Shown: positions 24,801 to 35,800 of the stretch, in pieces
Layout of the letters: each line of letters starts with the position of its first letter
Numbering within the stretch: the first letter of the stretch is position 1
Assembly (NCBI RefSeq): GCF_932526225.1
Contig: NC_064045.1
Span: 14,564,442 to 14,628,441 of the forward strand
Direction of reading: 5' to 3'
Origin: Nematostella vectensis
Lineage: Eukaryota; Cnidaria; Anthozoa; Actiniaria; Edwardsiidae
Length of the DNA stretch: 64,000 bases
Translations under genes and position numbers: made by a program
Notes under the pieces: generated by a model
Told to the model about the DNA's origin: nothing
The model's input: only the letters and a program-made list of their open reading frames with translations
The model's database searches: none

Positions 24801-26986
24801 ATCACAGTCGTTATAGTTATCATCACAGTCCGTCCTGGTGTACTTATTCTTGTTATCCCTTCTCTCATTGTATTATCCCTTGTCTCACTGATTCTTATTA
24901 TCTCTTGTCTCACTGATTCTTATTATCCCTTTTCTCACCGATTCGTATTATCCCTTGTCTTACTGACTCTTATTATCCCTTCTCTCACTGATTCTTATTA
25001 TCCCTTCTCTCACTGATTCTTATTATCTCTTGTCTCATGATTCATATTATCCCTTCTCTCACTATTTCTTATTATCCCTTCTCTCACTGATTCTTATTAT
25101 CCCTTCTCTCACTGATTCTTATTATCCCTTCTCTCACTGATTCTTATTATCCCTTCTCTCACTGATTCTTATTATCCCTTGTCTCACTGATTCGTATTAT
25201 CCCTTGTCTCGCTGATTCTTATTATCCCTTGTCTCACTGATTCGTATTATCCCTTGTCTCACTGATTCGTATTATCCCTTGTCTCACTGATTCTTATTAT
25301 CCCTTTTCTCACCGATTCGTATTATCCCTTGTCTTACTGACTCTTATTATCCCTTCTCTCACTGATTCTTATTATCCCTTCTCTCACTGATTCTTATTAT
25401 CTCTTGTCTCATGATTCGTATTATCCCTTCTCTCACTATTTCTTATTATCCCTTCTCTCACTGATTCTTATTATCCCTTCTCTCACTGATTCTTATTATC
25501 CCTTCTCTCACTGATTCTTATTATCCCTTCTCTCACTGATTCTTATTATCCCTTGTCTCACTGATTCGTATTATCCCTTGTCTCGCTGATTCTTATTATC
25601 CCTTGTCTCACTGATTCGTATTATCCCTTGTCTCACTGATTCGTATTATCCCTTGTCTCACTGATTCGTATTATCCCTTCTCTCACTGATTCTTTTGATA
25701 CCTTGTCTCGCTGATTCTTATTATCCCTTGTCTCGCTGATTCGTATTATCCCTTCTCTCACTGATTCTTATTATCCCTTCTCTCACTGATTCTTATTATC
25801 CCTTCTCTCACTGATTCTTATTATCCCTTCTCTCACTGATTCTTATTATCCCTTCTCTCACTGATTCTTATTATCCCTTCTCTCACTGATTCTTATTATC
25901 CCTTGTCTCACTGATTCTTATTATCCCTTGTCTCACTGATTCTTATTATCCCTTGTCTCGCTGATTCTTATTATCCCTTGTCTCACTGATTCGTATTATC
26001 TTTTGTCTCACTGATTCGTATTATCCCTTGTCTCACTGATTCGTATTATCCCTTCTCTCACTGATTCTTATTATCCCTTGTCTCGCTGATTCTTATTATC
26101 CCTTGTCTCGCTGATTCGTATTATCCCTTGTCTCGCTGATTCGTATTATCCCTTCTCTCACTGATTCGTATTATCCCTTCTCTCACTGATTCGTATTATC
26201 CCTTCTCTCACTGATTCTCATTATCTCTTCCCTCACTGATTCTAATTATCCCTTCCCTCACTGATTCTCATTATCCCTTCCCTCACTGATTCTTATTATC
26301 CCTTGTCTCACCGACTCTTATTATCCCTTCCCTCACTGATTCTTATTATCCCTTGTCTCACTGATTCTTATTATCCCTTGTCTCACTGATTCTTATTATC
26401 CCTTCTCTCACTGATTCTTATTATCCCTTGCACTGATTCTTATTATCCCTTGTCTCACTGATTCTTATTATCCCTTGTCTCGCTGATTCTTATTATCCCT
26501 TGTCTCGCTGATTCTTATTATCCCTTGTCTCACTGATTCTTATTATCCCTTGTCTCACTGATTCGTATTTTCCCTTCTCTAACTGATTCTTAATATCCCT
26601 TCTCTTATTATCCCTTGTCTCACTGATTCTTATTTTCCCTTGTCTCACTGATTCTTATTATCACTTCTCTCACCGACTCTTATTATCCCTTGTCTCGCTG
26701 ATTCTTATTATCTCTTGTCTCGCTGATTCGTATTATCCCTTGTCTCACTGATTCTTATTTTCTCTTGTCTCGCCTACCCTTTTTCCCTTCTCTCACCAAC
26801 TAGTGTAATCCTTACCTCTCACCTACTCTTATTCATGCTATGTGTTAGGTTGAGAAGCACCAGGAAGACTGGAAGTACTTCGCGATGGTGATGGATCGCC
26901 TGTTTTTCTGGCTGTACTGCTCCACCATCCTGATCTCGTCCTTCACCATCATACTGCAGCGGCCCTCTGGCGAACCAGACAATTGA
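15819..26986 (+). CDS. nAChR-2: Cys-loop acetylcholine receptor alpha-like subunit (complete)
   Basis: Coding exons: 15819-15885, 20919-21061, 21546-21590, 22285-22394, 23067-23247, 23553-23913, 24129-24655 and 26849-26986; 1572 nt, 523 residues, all phases consistent. Exon 1 gives a signal peptide ([20 protein letters not shown]), with a possible non-coding acceptor at 15807. Then come NVWVRQ (loop D), [10 protein letters not shown] (loop A), the Cys-loop [21 protein letters not shown] (loop B), YSCCKYP (loop C, vicinal Cys, hence alpha-like), TM1, TM2 with [21 protein letters not shown]3, a long cytoplasmic loop, and TM4 ([14 protein letters not shown]). Predicted to be a plasma-membrane pentameric cation-channel subunit. 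The loop contains a duplicated 7-residue unit QDRNHVH. Intron 5 uses a GC donor (GAG|GCAAGC). Introns 1 and 7 are satellite-filled, and the stop codon lies in the first unit of a 33-bp repeat. The true ligand is unknown. Confidence 0.92.
15886..18850. repeat. 28-bp satellite filling nAChR-2 intron 1
   Basis: Roughly 105 tandem copies of a 28-bp unit (core TACAAATACCGGCTTACGTG; some 27-bp copies lack one A) start at the exon 1 splice donor itself. Variant units (GGCAGTCTATAC, GGAAGTG, ACTGGC) recur in the same order about 835-840 bp apart, for example near 16885 and 17725, and near 17208 and 18043. The array therefore has a higher-order period of about 30 units from recent block duplication. 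Open frames across it are artefacts of the period. Confidence 0.95.
18860..19600. other. Unique part of nAChR-2 intron 1
   Basis: Non-repetitive intronic sequence between the 28-bp and 20-bp arrays. Short open frames, such as 19283-19543 on the - strand, have no recognisable features. Confidence 0.6.
19608..20757. repeat. 20-bp satellite in nAChR-2 intron 1
   Basis: About 57 copies of a strict 20-bp unit, GGTTTAGTGTTGTTAGGCGA, with G/A and C/T variants that again recur in blocks. It ends 160 bp before exon 2. Confidence 0.95.
21354..21530. repeat. 12-bp GGGGTTGGGCAG array within a MITE-like end
   Basis: Five copies of GGGGGTTGGGCA (21366-21425) follow GGCGCGTACACAGG, which matches the ends of the MITE at 5324 and 54605. 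It lies in intron 2 of nAChR-2, just before exon 3. Confidence 0.7.
21920..22160. repeat. 46-bp minisatellite in nAChR-2 intron 3
   Basis: About five copies of a unit containing CTAATAAATAATGCTTTCTT alternate between GGCTCCTCTTTT and GGCGTCTCTATT versions, suggesting growth by two-unit blocks. Confidence 0.85.
22425..23050. repeat. Degenerate GCGTGACACTGT repeats in nAChR-2 intron 4
   Basis: Twenty or more decayed copies of a 19-21-bp motif GCGTGACACTGTGATAAGA fill intron 4 almost completely, ending 20 bp before the exon 5 acceptor. Confidence 0.75.
23335..23560 (+). repeat. Tandem copies of the exon 6 splice acceptor
   Basis: The real acceptor and exon start, CCAG|GAAATCGATCTAAAC followed by ATGCTGCC, is preceded by at least three decayed copies of the same boundary near 23355, 23397 and 23473. 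A further partial copy lies near 23516. Each copy retains a pyrimidine tract, an AG or AG-like step, and GAAAT(C/T)GA. Reading through the copies soon meets stops, so they are decoys rather than alternative exons. Confidence 0.8.
24750..26800. repeat. 25-bp pyrimidine-rich satellite in nAChR-2 intron 7
   Basis: About 78 copies of a 25-bp unit, TTATTATCCCTTCTCTCACT followed by GATTC, are present. A block of variants starting near 24930 recurs near 25309, giving a higher-order period of about 380 bp. Each unit joins a pyrimidine tract to CTGATTC, which resembles a branch-point motif. Confidence 0.92.
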
Positions 26987-27215
26987 AGAGAAAGGAGACC
27001 TCAGGCGAGAGACAATTGAAGAGAAAGGAGACTTTAGGCGAGAGACAATTGAAGAGAAAGGAGACTTTAGGCGAGAGACAATTGAAGAGAAAGGAGACCT
27101 CAGGCGAGAGGTCAATTGAAGAGAAAGGAGACCTTAGGCGAGAGGACAATTGAAGAGAAAGGAGACCTTAGGCGAGAGGATAATTGAAGAGAAAGGAGAC
27201 CTTAGGCGAGAGGAC
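26976..27215. repeat. 33-36-bp repeat containing the nAChR-2 stop codon
   Basis: Seven copies of a unit starting ACAATTGAAGAGAAAGGAGA begin inside the last codons of nAChR-2. The TGA stop is part of the first unit. The early period is 33 bp and therefore in frame, so each early unit offers the same stop; later units are 35-36 bp. Confidence 0.85.
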
Positions 27216-27219
27216 GAAG

Positions 27220-28280
27220 ACTTGGACGACAAAGCAAGCAAGCGAACTGGATTTAAAATTAACTCAATTAAATTTTAACTCTTAAAAATGTGTTCTTTTA
27301 AGTCGAGTTTTGAAGTCGACGAACAGTGTTCGCCTTTATTCACTTTTCATCTATTCAATTGCGGATGTAAATGGTTCAAGTCGAGCCGTCGTTGCCTAAT
27401 AGAGGCTTCTCATTTTCGCCATGTTCTGGCTTACTTGGAAGAGAGAGGATTTGGCACGAGTTAGTCCGATGTGTACAAAAGGGATCGGTCTTTTCTCTTG
27501 GCAGGAATGTGTTAGAATACAGACTTCCTAGGCAGAGAAAGTTGAGTCTCCCGACAGCGTACTATAATAGTAGAAACGTATATACGTATAGAAACGTATA
27601 TTGAAACTAGACAAAAAAATGCATCAGAAATTATCTGGAATATATTTACATGATTACTATTTGAGAAAGAAAAACAATGTCTACCATTCGTCTTAGTTGT
27701 CCACGTATTTGGCTTTTACATCCAAGGATGCTTATTCCAGAGCATTTTTGCGATTCTGATGCAATTTTCATCGCATCATCGCGAGTGTAAACTGGCGTTT
27801 ATAAATTACATAAAATAGTCCCTTGCAATACAAGTCCTACAATGCATCCATTTCCATCGGCTAATTCAAGCAAGTAACTGATAAACTTTCAATAAGATCA
27901 CTGATTGAGCACAAGACTTAGCCTATAAGACCGCAGTAAGATCTAGGGTAATTTTGCGACACAAGCCTGAATCTTATGGTAATCGATTACAGGAGCGAAG
28001 AGCCAGTTAAATCATAAGACCGTCGTTATCGATGCCTTGTAATCGTTTCAGTTATTTAGTCTAAAGTATAAGATGTCTATCATTTCATATATGGTCTGCC
28101 AAAAATTACAATCTTATATTTTCAGAAAATGTAGAGGGTATATTACAGTAAAATTTCCAAAAAAATGACAGTTTCATTTTTATTTTGTTGGTTTGTGTCA
28201 GTGGTCACCTCGGCCATTAATAAGTTTGCTCCAGTGGAGTAGCTCCAGATGTAACACTATTTATAACACCGTATAATATC
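27220..28280. other. Intergenic DNA after nAChR-2, unassigned
   Basis: AT-rich sequence between the convergent nAChR-2 and ANO-A genes. I find no recognisable gene. The open frame at 27371-27604 has no supporting feature. Confidence 0.6.
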
Positions 28281-28284
28281 TCGT

Positions 28285-28465
28285 ACGCCCCCACCCTAGC
28301 CTACCTGTAGGCGTTGGATGCTGTTTTCGGAGAGAAAAACACTCGAAACCCGAAATCGTAGCTCGTGGCCACCATCTTGGATTTGATTGACAAAACATGA
28401 GGCGCCGGGGGAGGGTGGGGAGGACAAGGCCTGCAAGTAGGCTACCCCCACCCCCACTCATCAGC
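28285..28465. mobile_element. Small MITE with imperfect inverted ends
   Basis: The left end contains TAGCCTACCTGTAGGCGTT. The right end, reverse complemented, reads TAGCCTACTTGCAGGCCTT. Both are flanked by C-rich/G-rich runs. The element is about 180 bp and non-coding. Confidence 0.5.
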
Positions 28466-28496
28466 AAAACCGTAGCCATGCCCCTGTGTAATTACC

Positions 28497-28615
28497 CTGA
28501 CCTCGCATTGGTCCAACGACAGTCACGTGGTTATTATCCCGAGCTCTTATTGGTCCAACGATAGTCACGTGACCCTTATCCTAGCCCACATTGGTCCAAC
28601 TACTGTCACGTGACC
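28497..28615. promoter_or_regulatory. Three CCAAT + CACGTG modules in tandem
   Basis: Three copies of a roughly 50-bp module each hold ATTGGTCCAAC (inverted CCAAT) followed about 8 bp later by GTCACGTG. Two of the three are the full 10-bp palindrome GTCACGTGAC. By established knowledge CACGTG binds bHLH-zip factors (USF, TFE/MITF type) and GTCACGTGAC is the CLEAR element. Regulatory function here is inferred; it could also be a simple repeat. Confidence 0.4.
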
Positions 28616-29082
28616 TTCAACTTAAGCTCTCATTGCTCCCACACCTTGACGCTAGCCCTAAGTACTTGTTCGACAAAAATAACAGACGCCTGGACAAGTC
28701 TCCAAAGGTATCGAGATATTATGGCATCAACTTTGTGTATATCTACCCTATGCTTTTGTGTTATTATGTGTTACTAGGTTTCTAAGACTCCTGAATGCTA
28801 ATAAAATATGGTCAGGAGCGAGGTGTCTACAAGGGTTCTATTGTTTCGATGATCGTTGCCTGTGACGTCATAGCACCTTTGTGAGAGAATGGCCGCCATG
28901 GTTCCCTCCTTTTTCCTCACCCCTCCCCACCTCTTACCCACTCACTCCTCTTTCTGAACCCTCCCCCTTTCTCCTCACCTTCTCAACCCTCCTCCTCGTC
29001 TCATCCTGCTCTTCCTAGCCCTTCCTAGCCCCCCTCCTTTCACCCACACTAGCCGTACTTACCAGACCAAGATCAAAATCAG

Positions 29083-29083
29083 G

Positions 29084-29170
<87 letters not shown>
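29083..29170. repeat. (AT)n microsatellite
   Basis: About 43 uninterrupted TA dinucleotides lie in the intergenic gap between nAChR-2 and ANO-A. Confidence 0.97.
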
Positions 29171-29171
<1 letters not shown>

Positions 29172-29419
29172 ATAAGGTTTATGCACAATGATCTATGAGC
29201 ATACTTTTTTACTTTATGCTGGGTGGTATAGTATTTACTTTCGGCTTAAGTTATCTTACTGTATATTACTTAAGAATCACTCCTCAAAATTCTTTCACAA
29301 TACCATGTGATGCTCAAATTGTCCAGCGTTTTATTAGACAAATGCCTGTTAGATTTGGCTGTTGGGTCCTTATCTATTACCCTCTTAAGTTAAAATTTAG
29401 TTGCGGAGGGTTACATGAT

Positions 29420-29775
29420 GAATTCCAGCCCGGGCTGAGTTTTCATAAGCCCGGGCTGAGTTTTCATTAGCCAGGGCTGAGTTTTCATTAGCCCGGGCTG
29501 AAACTACAGCCCGAATAGCTGCTTACCTATTATATGCTGAGATATTTACGCGATTACGTGGCGATTTTAACCCGCTAGCCCGGACTGAAACTCCTAGCCC
29601 GATTTGCCAGCCCGGGCTGGAAAACTCCTCACGGGCGGAAATTGATCCCGGGCTGAAAACTCCTTCATCTAATCGAAAGAGCAATTTTACAAGTATTTGT
29701 GCGATATATCGGGCTGGACTTTCAGCCTCCCTATCCGGGCTGAAAACTCAGCCCGGGCTGAAATTCATCATGTAA
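29420..29775. repeat. GCCCGGGCTGA palindromic repeats
   Basis: About twelve imperfect copies of AGCCCGGGCTGA(A/G)TTTTCA occur in both orientations just past the ANO-A stop codon. The core GCCCGGGC is self-complementary, so the transcript end could fold into hairpins. Confidence 0.75.
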
Positions 29776-29805
29776 TCGGCCCCTTAGTCTAGTAGTATTG
29801 CCTTC

Positions 29806-32800
29806 TCATAGCATTCCGCTATGCCCAGAGTCGACATCATTAGATCGGCTCAGTCGTCCGGATCTCCCCTTGTTGTACAAGATCTTCTTAGTGAGGTGCT
29901 CCTCTCGTTTGGAGCGGAGCTCGAGGGAGCGGGGCTGGTCAGGAACTGCCCACGCGATGAAGCTCGTGATCGCGTAGACTGTGTACTGAAACACGAACAC
30001 GAAAGCGAGGCGGGCGGCGATCACGTGCCAGTACTGCTTGTTGAACTTGAAGGGGTAGGTATTGTCATGGTAACCTTTGTATCTAAAAAATGTCAAATAG
30101 CCAAGAATGAGTGGAGGTGCTAATTTTGTTAACAGCATGTCGGCACGGTGTTGACATTGTTTCAGAGAGACATTTAAGTTTAAGCTTAGCAAAAAAAAAA
30201 GATCAAAAGAACTGGATCAAGTCTAATGTATCTATTTTTTTATTTCATCCACTCTCTTTGTACACCACAAAAGTAGAATGCCTTGCAGGGAATTTTTCTA
30301 TGGGGGGTCGGTATTGAAGCCACAAGCAAAGATCTGGCAGTATTTCTTCAACGCTCGGCTGATATGAAATTTGGGCGAGCTACTTTGCAGTTTTACACAA
30401 CAATGTGTATCAATCACGGCAACAAACATTGCTGAGCCATTAATGGCATTTTTGCGTTTATAATGCTTTGTTTGCAAGCAGCTTAAACCTTAACTTTAAA
30501 CTTTAGCCTGATGTTATACCGCAACTCACCTGCAGAAAGTCTCTGTGTAGTTTAAATTCTTCGTTGGGTTCAGAGGGGCGGTACCAGGCTCCCATTCCTC
30601 CATCACGGTCACATTGATCGCAGACAGACTATTGTTCAGGTATCCCTCCAGAGTTCCCTCGGATCCTTCAGGGGCGTATTTGAGCTTGTACACGAGCTTA
30701 GGGATGAACTCTGAGGTGAACGACAACACGAAGGCATTGATCAGCACCGACAAACGGGTCAGAGTCTCAAGGATCCGGTACCAGGCCCCTATGTCCTCGG
30801 CTATCATGGTATCGGGTCGGCGGAACTGGGAGACGAAGTTGATGGCGTCGACTCGGATCTCCACGATCGAGTTGAGCAGAGAGAAGAGTGGGGCGAGCGG
30901 AAAGGCGGCAATGAACATCGTCACGAAGCCATACTGAAGAACTATAATAAAGAGAAAATTAGAAACGTTTAGTTCATAGTATTCAAAGACAAACTAAAGA
31001 ACTAAAGGAGAGAATTGATCAGTTTACAAGTTTTTACATGACATACTGAAGGGCAAGTAAAGAGAATTGATCAGTTTACAAGTTTTTACAAGACATACTG
31101 AAGGGCAAGTAAAGAGAATTGATCAGTTTACAAGTTTTTACAAGACATACTGAAGGGCAAGTAAAGAGAATTGATCAGTTTACAAGTTTTTACAAGACAT
31201 ACTGAAGGGCAAGTAAAGAGAATTGATCAGTTTACAAGTTTTTACAAGACATACTGAAGGGAAAGTAAAGAGAATTGATTAGTTTACAAGTTTTTACAAG
31301 ACATACTGAAGGGCAAGTAAAGAGAATTGATCAGTTTACAAGTTTTTACAAGACATACAGAAGGGCAAGTAAAGAGAATTGATCAGTTTACAAGTTTTTA
31401 CAAGACATACTGAAGGGCAAGTAAAGAGAATTGATTAGTTTACAAGTTTTTACAAGACATACTGAAGGGCAAGTAAAGAGAATTGATCAGTTTACAAGTT
31501 TTTACAAGACATACTGAAGGGCAAGTAAAGAGAATTGATCAGTTTACAAGTTTTTACAAGACATACTGAAGGGCAAGTAAAGAGAATTGATCAGTTTACA
31601 AGTTTTTACAAGACATACAGAAGGGCAAGTAAAGAGAATTGATCAGTTTACAAGTTTTTACAAGACATACAGAAGGGCAAGTAAAGAGAATTGATCTGTT
31701 TACAAGTTTTTGCAAGACATACTGAAGGGCAAGTAAAGAGAATTGATCAGTTTACATTTTTTTACAAGACATACTGAAGGGCAAGTAAAGAGAATTGATC
31801 AGTTTACAAGTTTTTACAAGACATACAGAAGGGAAAGTAAAGAGAATTGATCAGTGTACAAGTTTTTACAAGACATACTGAAGGGCAAGTAAAGAGAATT
31901 GATCAGTTTACAAGTTTTTACAAGACATACTGAAGGGCAAGTAAAGAGAATTGATCAGTTTACAAGTTTTTACAAGACATACAGAAGGGCAAGTAAAGAG
32001 AATTTATCAGTTTACAAGTTTTTACAAGACATACTGAAGGGCAAGTAAAGAGAATTGATCAGTTTACAAGTTTTTTCAAGACATACTGAAGGGCAAGTAA
32101 AGAGAATTGATAAGTTTACAAGTTTTTACAAGACATACAGAAGGGCAAGTAAAGAGAATTGATCAGTTTACAAGTTTTTACAAGACATACTGAAGGGCAA
32201 GTAAAGAGAATTGATCAGTTCACAAGTTTTTACAAGACTTTTTTCTCTTGAAGAGTCGCAACAATACTTATTTATTACGGAGAGCTAATTTGAGATTAGC
32301 AAATTAATTAGGAATTCATGATCATAATTGTTCTGCTTATATATCCCAGAATTCAGCCTGCAGTCCTCCTTATCCTTACCCCCTCGATCATTCTAACTTA
32401 TCTCTAGGTATTCCCAGAACAGATTATGGTCTTGCTGTGGCTGGGGGTTGTAGTTCTGTACATGACCCCTTACCCTCCCCCCCCCCCCCCCAATTACTCT
32501 TACCTATCTCTAGGTATTCCCAGAAAAGATTATGTTCCTCCTGTGGCTGGAGGTTGTAGTCCTGTTCAAACTGCGGCAGCTGTTTATTTTTAGGCTCCTT
32601 TCTCTCTTTAATCCAGGTCATGATAGCCCTTCAAAAAAAAACACCGTAAATTTATGCTTCCACCTTGACATCTACATAGCTATGATCCCCTTTTTCGACA
32701 ATTTAATATGTCCATTTTCTCTTTTGTACCACCTGACACTGACGACTACCTGTTGAGCGACAGTAACGATCTTATGCGCATATCCAGACCTATGAACCTG

Positions 32801-35800
32801 TCTGCGTATGGATAGCAACAGTAACGATTTTATGCACATATCTTTTATACTTACGGTATTGCGACCTCGGTGATGTTCCCGATAATCTCTCTTATACTTA
32901 CGTTATGGCGACCTCGGTGATGTTCCCGATAATCTCTCTCATACTTACGGTATTGCGACCTTTCATACTTACGGTATTGCGACCTCGGTGATGTTCCCGA
33001 TAATCTCTCTCATACTTACGGTATCGCGACCTCTCATACTTACGGTATTGCGACCTCGGTGATGTCCCCGATAATCTCTCTCATACTTACGGTATCGCGA
33101 CCTCTCATACTTACGGTATTGCGACCTCGGTGATGTTCCCGATAATCTCTCTCATACTTACAGTATTGCGACCTTTCATACTTACGGTATTGCGACCTCG
33201 GTGATGTTCCCGATAATCTCTCTTATACTTACGGTATTGCGACCTCTCATAGTTACGGTATCGCGACCTCTCATACTTACGGTATTGCGACCTCGGTGAT
33301 GTCCCCGATAATCTCTCTCATACTTACGGTATCGCGACCTCTCATACTTACGGTATTGCGACCTCGGTGATGTTCCCGATAATCTCTCTCATACTTACAG
33401 TATTGCGACCTTTCATACTTACGGTATTGCGACCTCGGTGATGTTCCCGATAATCTCTCTTATACTTACGGTATTGCGACCTCTCATACTCACGGTATCG
33501 CGACCTCTCATACTCACGGTATTGCGACGTCTCTTATACTTACGGTATTGCAACGTCTCTTATACTTACGGTATGGCGACCTCTTATACTTACGGTATGG
33601 CGACCTCTTATACTTACAGTATCGCGACCTCTCATACTTACGGTATGGCAACCTCTTATACTTACGGTAGGCGACCTCTAATACTCACGGTATTGCGACC
33701 TCTCTTATACTTACGGTATTGCGACCTCTTATACTTACGGTATGGCGACCTCTTATACTTACGGTAGGCGACCTCTAATACTCACGGTATTGCGACCTCT
33801 CTTATACTTACGGTATTGCGACCTCTTATACTTACCGTATGGCGATCTCACATACTTACGGTATGGCGACCTCTCATACTTATAGTATTGCGACCTCTCA
33901 TACTCACGGTATGGCGACCTCTCATACTTATAGTATTGCGACCTCTCATACTCACGGTATTGCGACCTCGGTGATGTTCCCGATAATCTGCTGCCCCACC
34001 ATGATGATCAGCATCTGGACGCACAGCTCCAGGAAGCAGCCCTGTGCACTGCACCCCTCCAGCCTGTACTTGCCGGCAATCCTCTTATAACGACCTGGGG
34101 TACCCACCACGATCTCTGACTTGAAGAAGGCGATGTAGAAGATTGAGGCGTAAGTGTTGACGAACTGAAAGAGGTACATCTTGTATGTGAAGCTGTCCTC
34201 GTAGTCTGTCTTGGTGCGCGGGTTTTCCCAGTTTGTCAGCCACACGGCGAGGCGATTGTAGAATAATTTGAGGATATTTATACAGAGTAAGTTTATGAGA
34301 GCGGCGGTCATAGAGGTGATGATACGAGACCTGTCAGGAGACATGAGGGAAGGGTAAGTAGATTCAGACATGTCAGGAGAGATGAGGGAGGGGTGAGCAA
34401 GTGGATTGGATGAGACTTGCGAGTTAGGGGGAGAAAGATAATGAGAACTGTAAGTAAAGGTAGGGGAGGGGTGAGTAAGTTTATGAGACCGTTCAGAGAC
34501 ATGGGAATGTAAGGGGATAAGACCTGTTGGTGGGGTGGGGGAGGGGTGCAAGATAATGATAGCTGTAAGTAAAGATGGGAGAGGGGTGAGTAAGTTTATG
34601 AGACCTTTCAGAAGACATGGGAAAGTAAGGGGATGAGACCTGTTGGTGGGGTAGGGAAGGGAGCAAGATGATGAGAACTGTCAGGAAAGATGGGGGGGGG
34701 GGGGGGGGGTGAGTAAGTTCAAGGGGAAGGGATGTCCGGATAGCATTTAAATGCTTTCTCTATCTTTCATTCTCACACCCTATTGCAATCATCGCATACC
34801 TTGCTCGGATGGTACTGTCGCTGTTTCCGCTCAAGGCAGCAAACACGGCTGCCCGATAGACAACTACGCCAATTACAGCAGCGATGACTAGAAGGATCAT
34901 GAAAGCCACGACGCTACCGATGGCCCCGTACCGCTGGTACAGGGTGCGGCGAGGAATGTGTGGCTCAAGTTTTCCGGTGATGATATTCTTTTTAAGGGTA
35001 GGAGCCGTAGCCGCGAACTCAGGCCGGATCTGACAGGCAAGCGATTTTAGTGATTTTAGAGATCAGTATCTATTTTTCTATTGATTTTCTTATATTTACA
35101 TGGGGAATTCCTGCTAAGGACCATTCGGGCCAGTGACGGAACGCTAGCTATAAACATATCGGCACCAGTCGGGCCAGTGACGTAACACTAGCTATACACA
35201 CATCGGCACCAGTCGGGCCAGTGACGGAACACTAGCTATACACACATCGGCACCAGTCGGGCCAGTGACGGAACACTTAGCTAAACACACATCGGCACCA
35301 GTCGGGCCAGTGACGGAACGCTAGCTATACACACATCGGCGCCAGTCGGGCCAGTGACGGAACACTACACTGTTAGTTTCAGGGAGTTATTTTTACTCCA
35401 CTCAGAGAGTAAAAACTACTCTTTGCGATGGAGTACTTTTAAAGGAGTAATTTTAACTCCTTTATTGGAGTAAAAACTACTCCACTGAGGAGTAATTTTT
35501 TTGTTTACTCCCTTAACGGAGTAAGTTTTACTCTGCTGAGAATTAGTATCGAATGTTTATTAGAAAAAGAGTAATTTTCACTCTTGTTGGTCAAATAATG
35601 GAGTAAAAAGTACTCTTTTCTGGGAGTAATTTTAGCAGAGTAAAAGCTACTCCAACTATCTGAAGTGAAAAGAGTTATTTTTACTCCAGATGGTCAAGAA
35701 ATGGAGTAAAAAAGTACTCCTTTTAGGGGGTAGGTTTTGAAGAGTAAAAACTACTCTAGCCATCTCGTTTTGAAAGAGTAGTTTTTACTCCAGCTGTATC

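Noticed and set aside
33438-34090. A + strand Tyr/Thr/Ser repeat protein (SYTYGMAT repeats)
   Set aside because: This is the antisense of the donor-site array in ANO-A intron 8.
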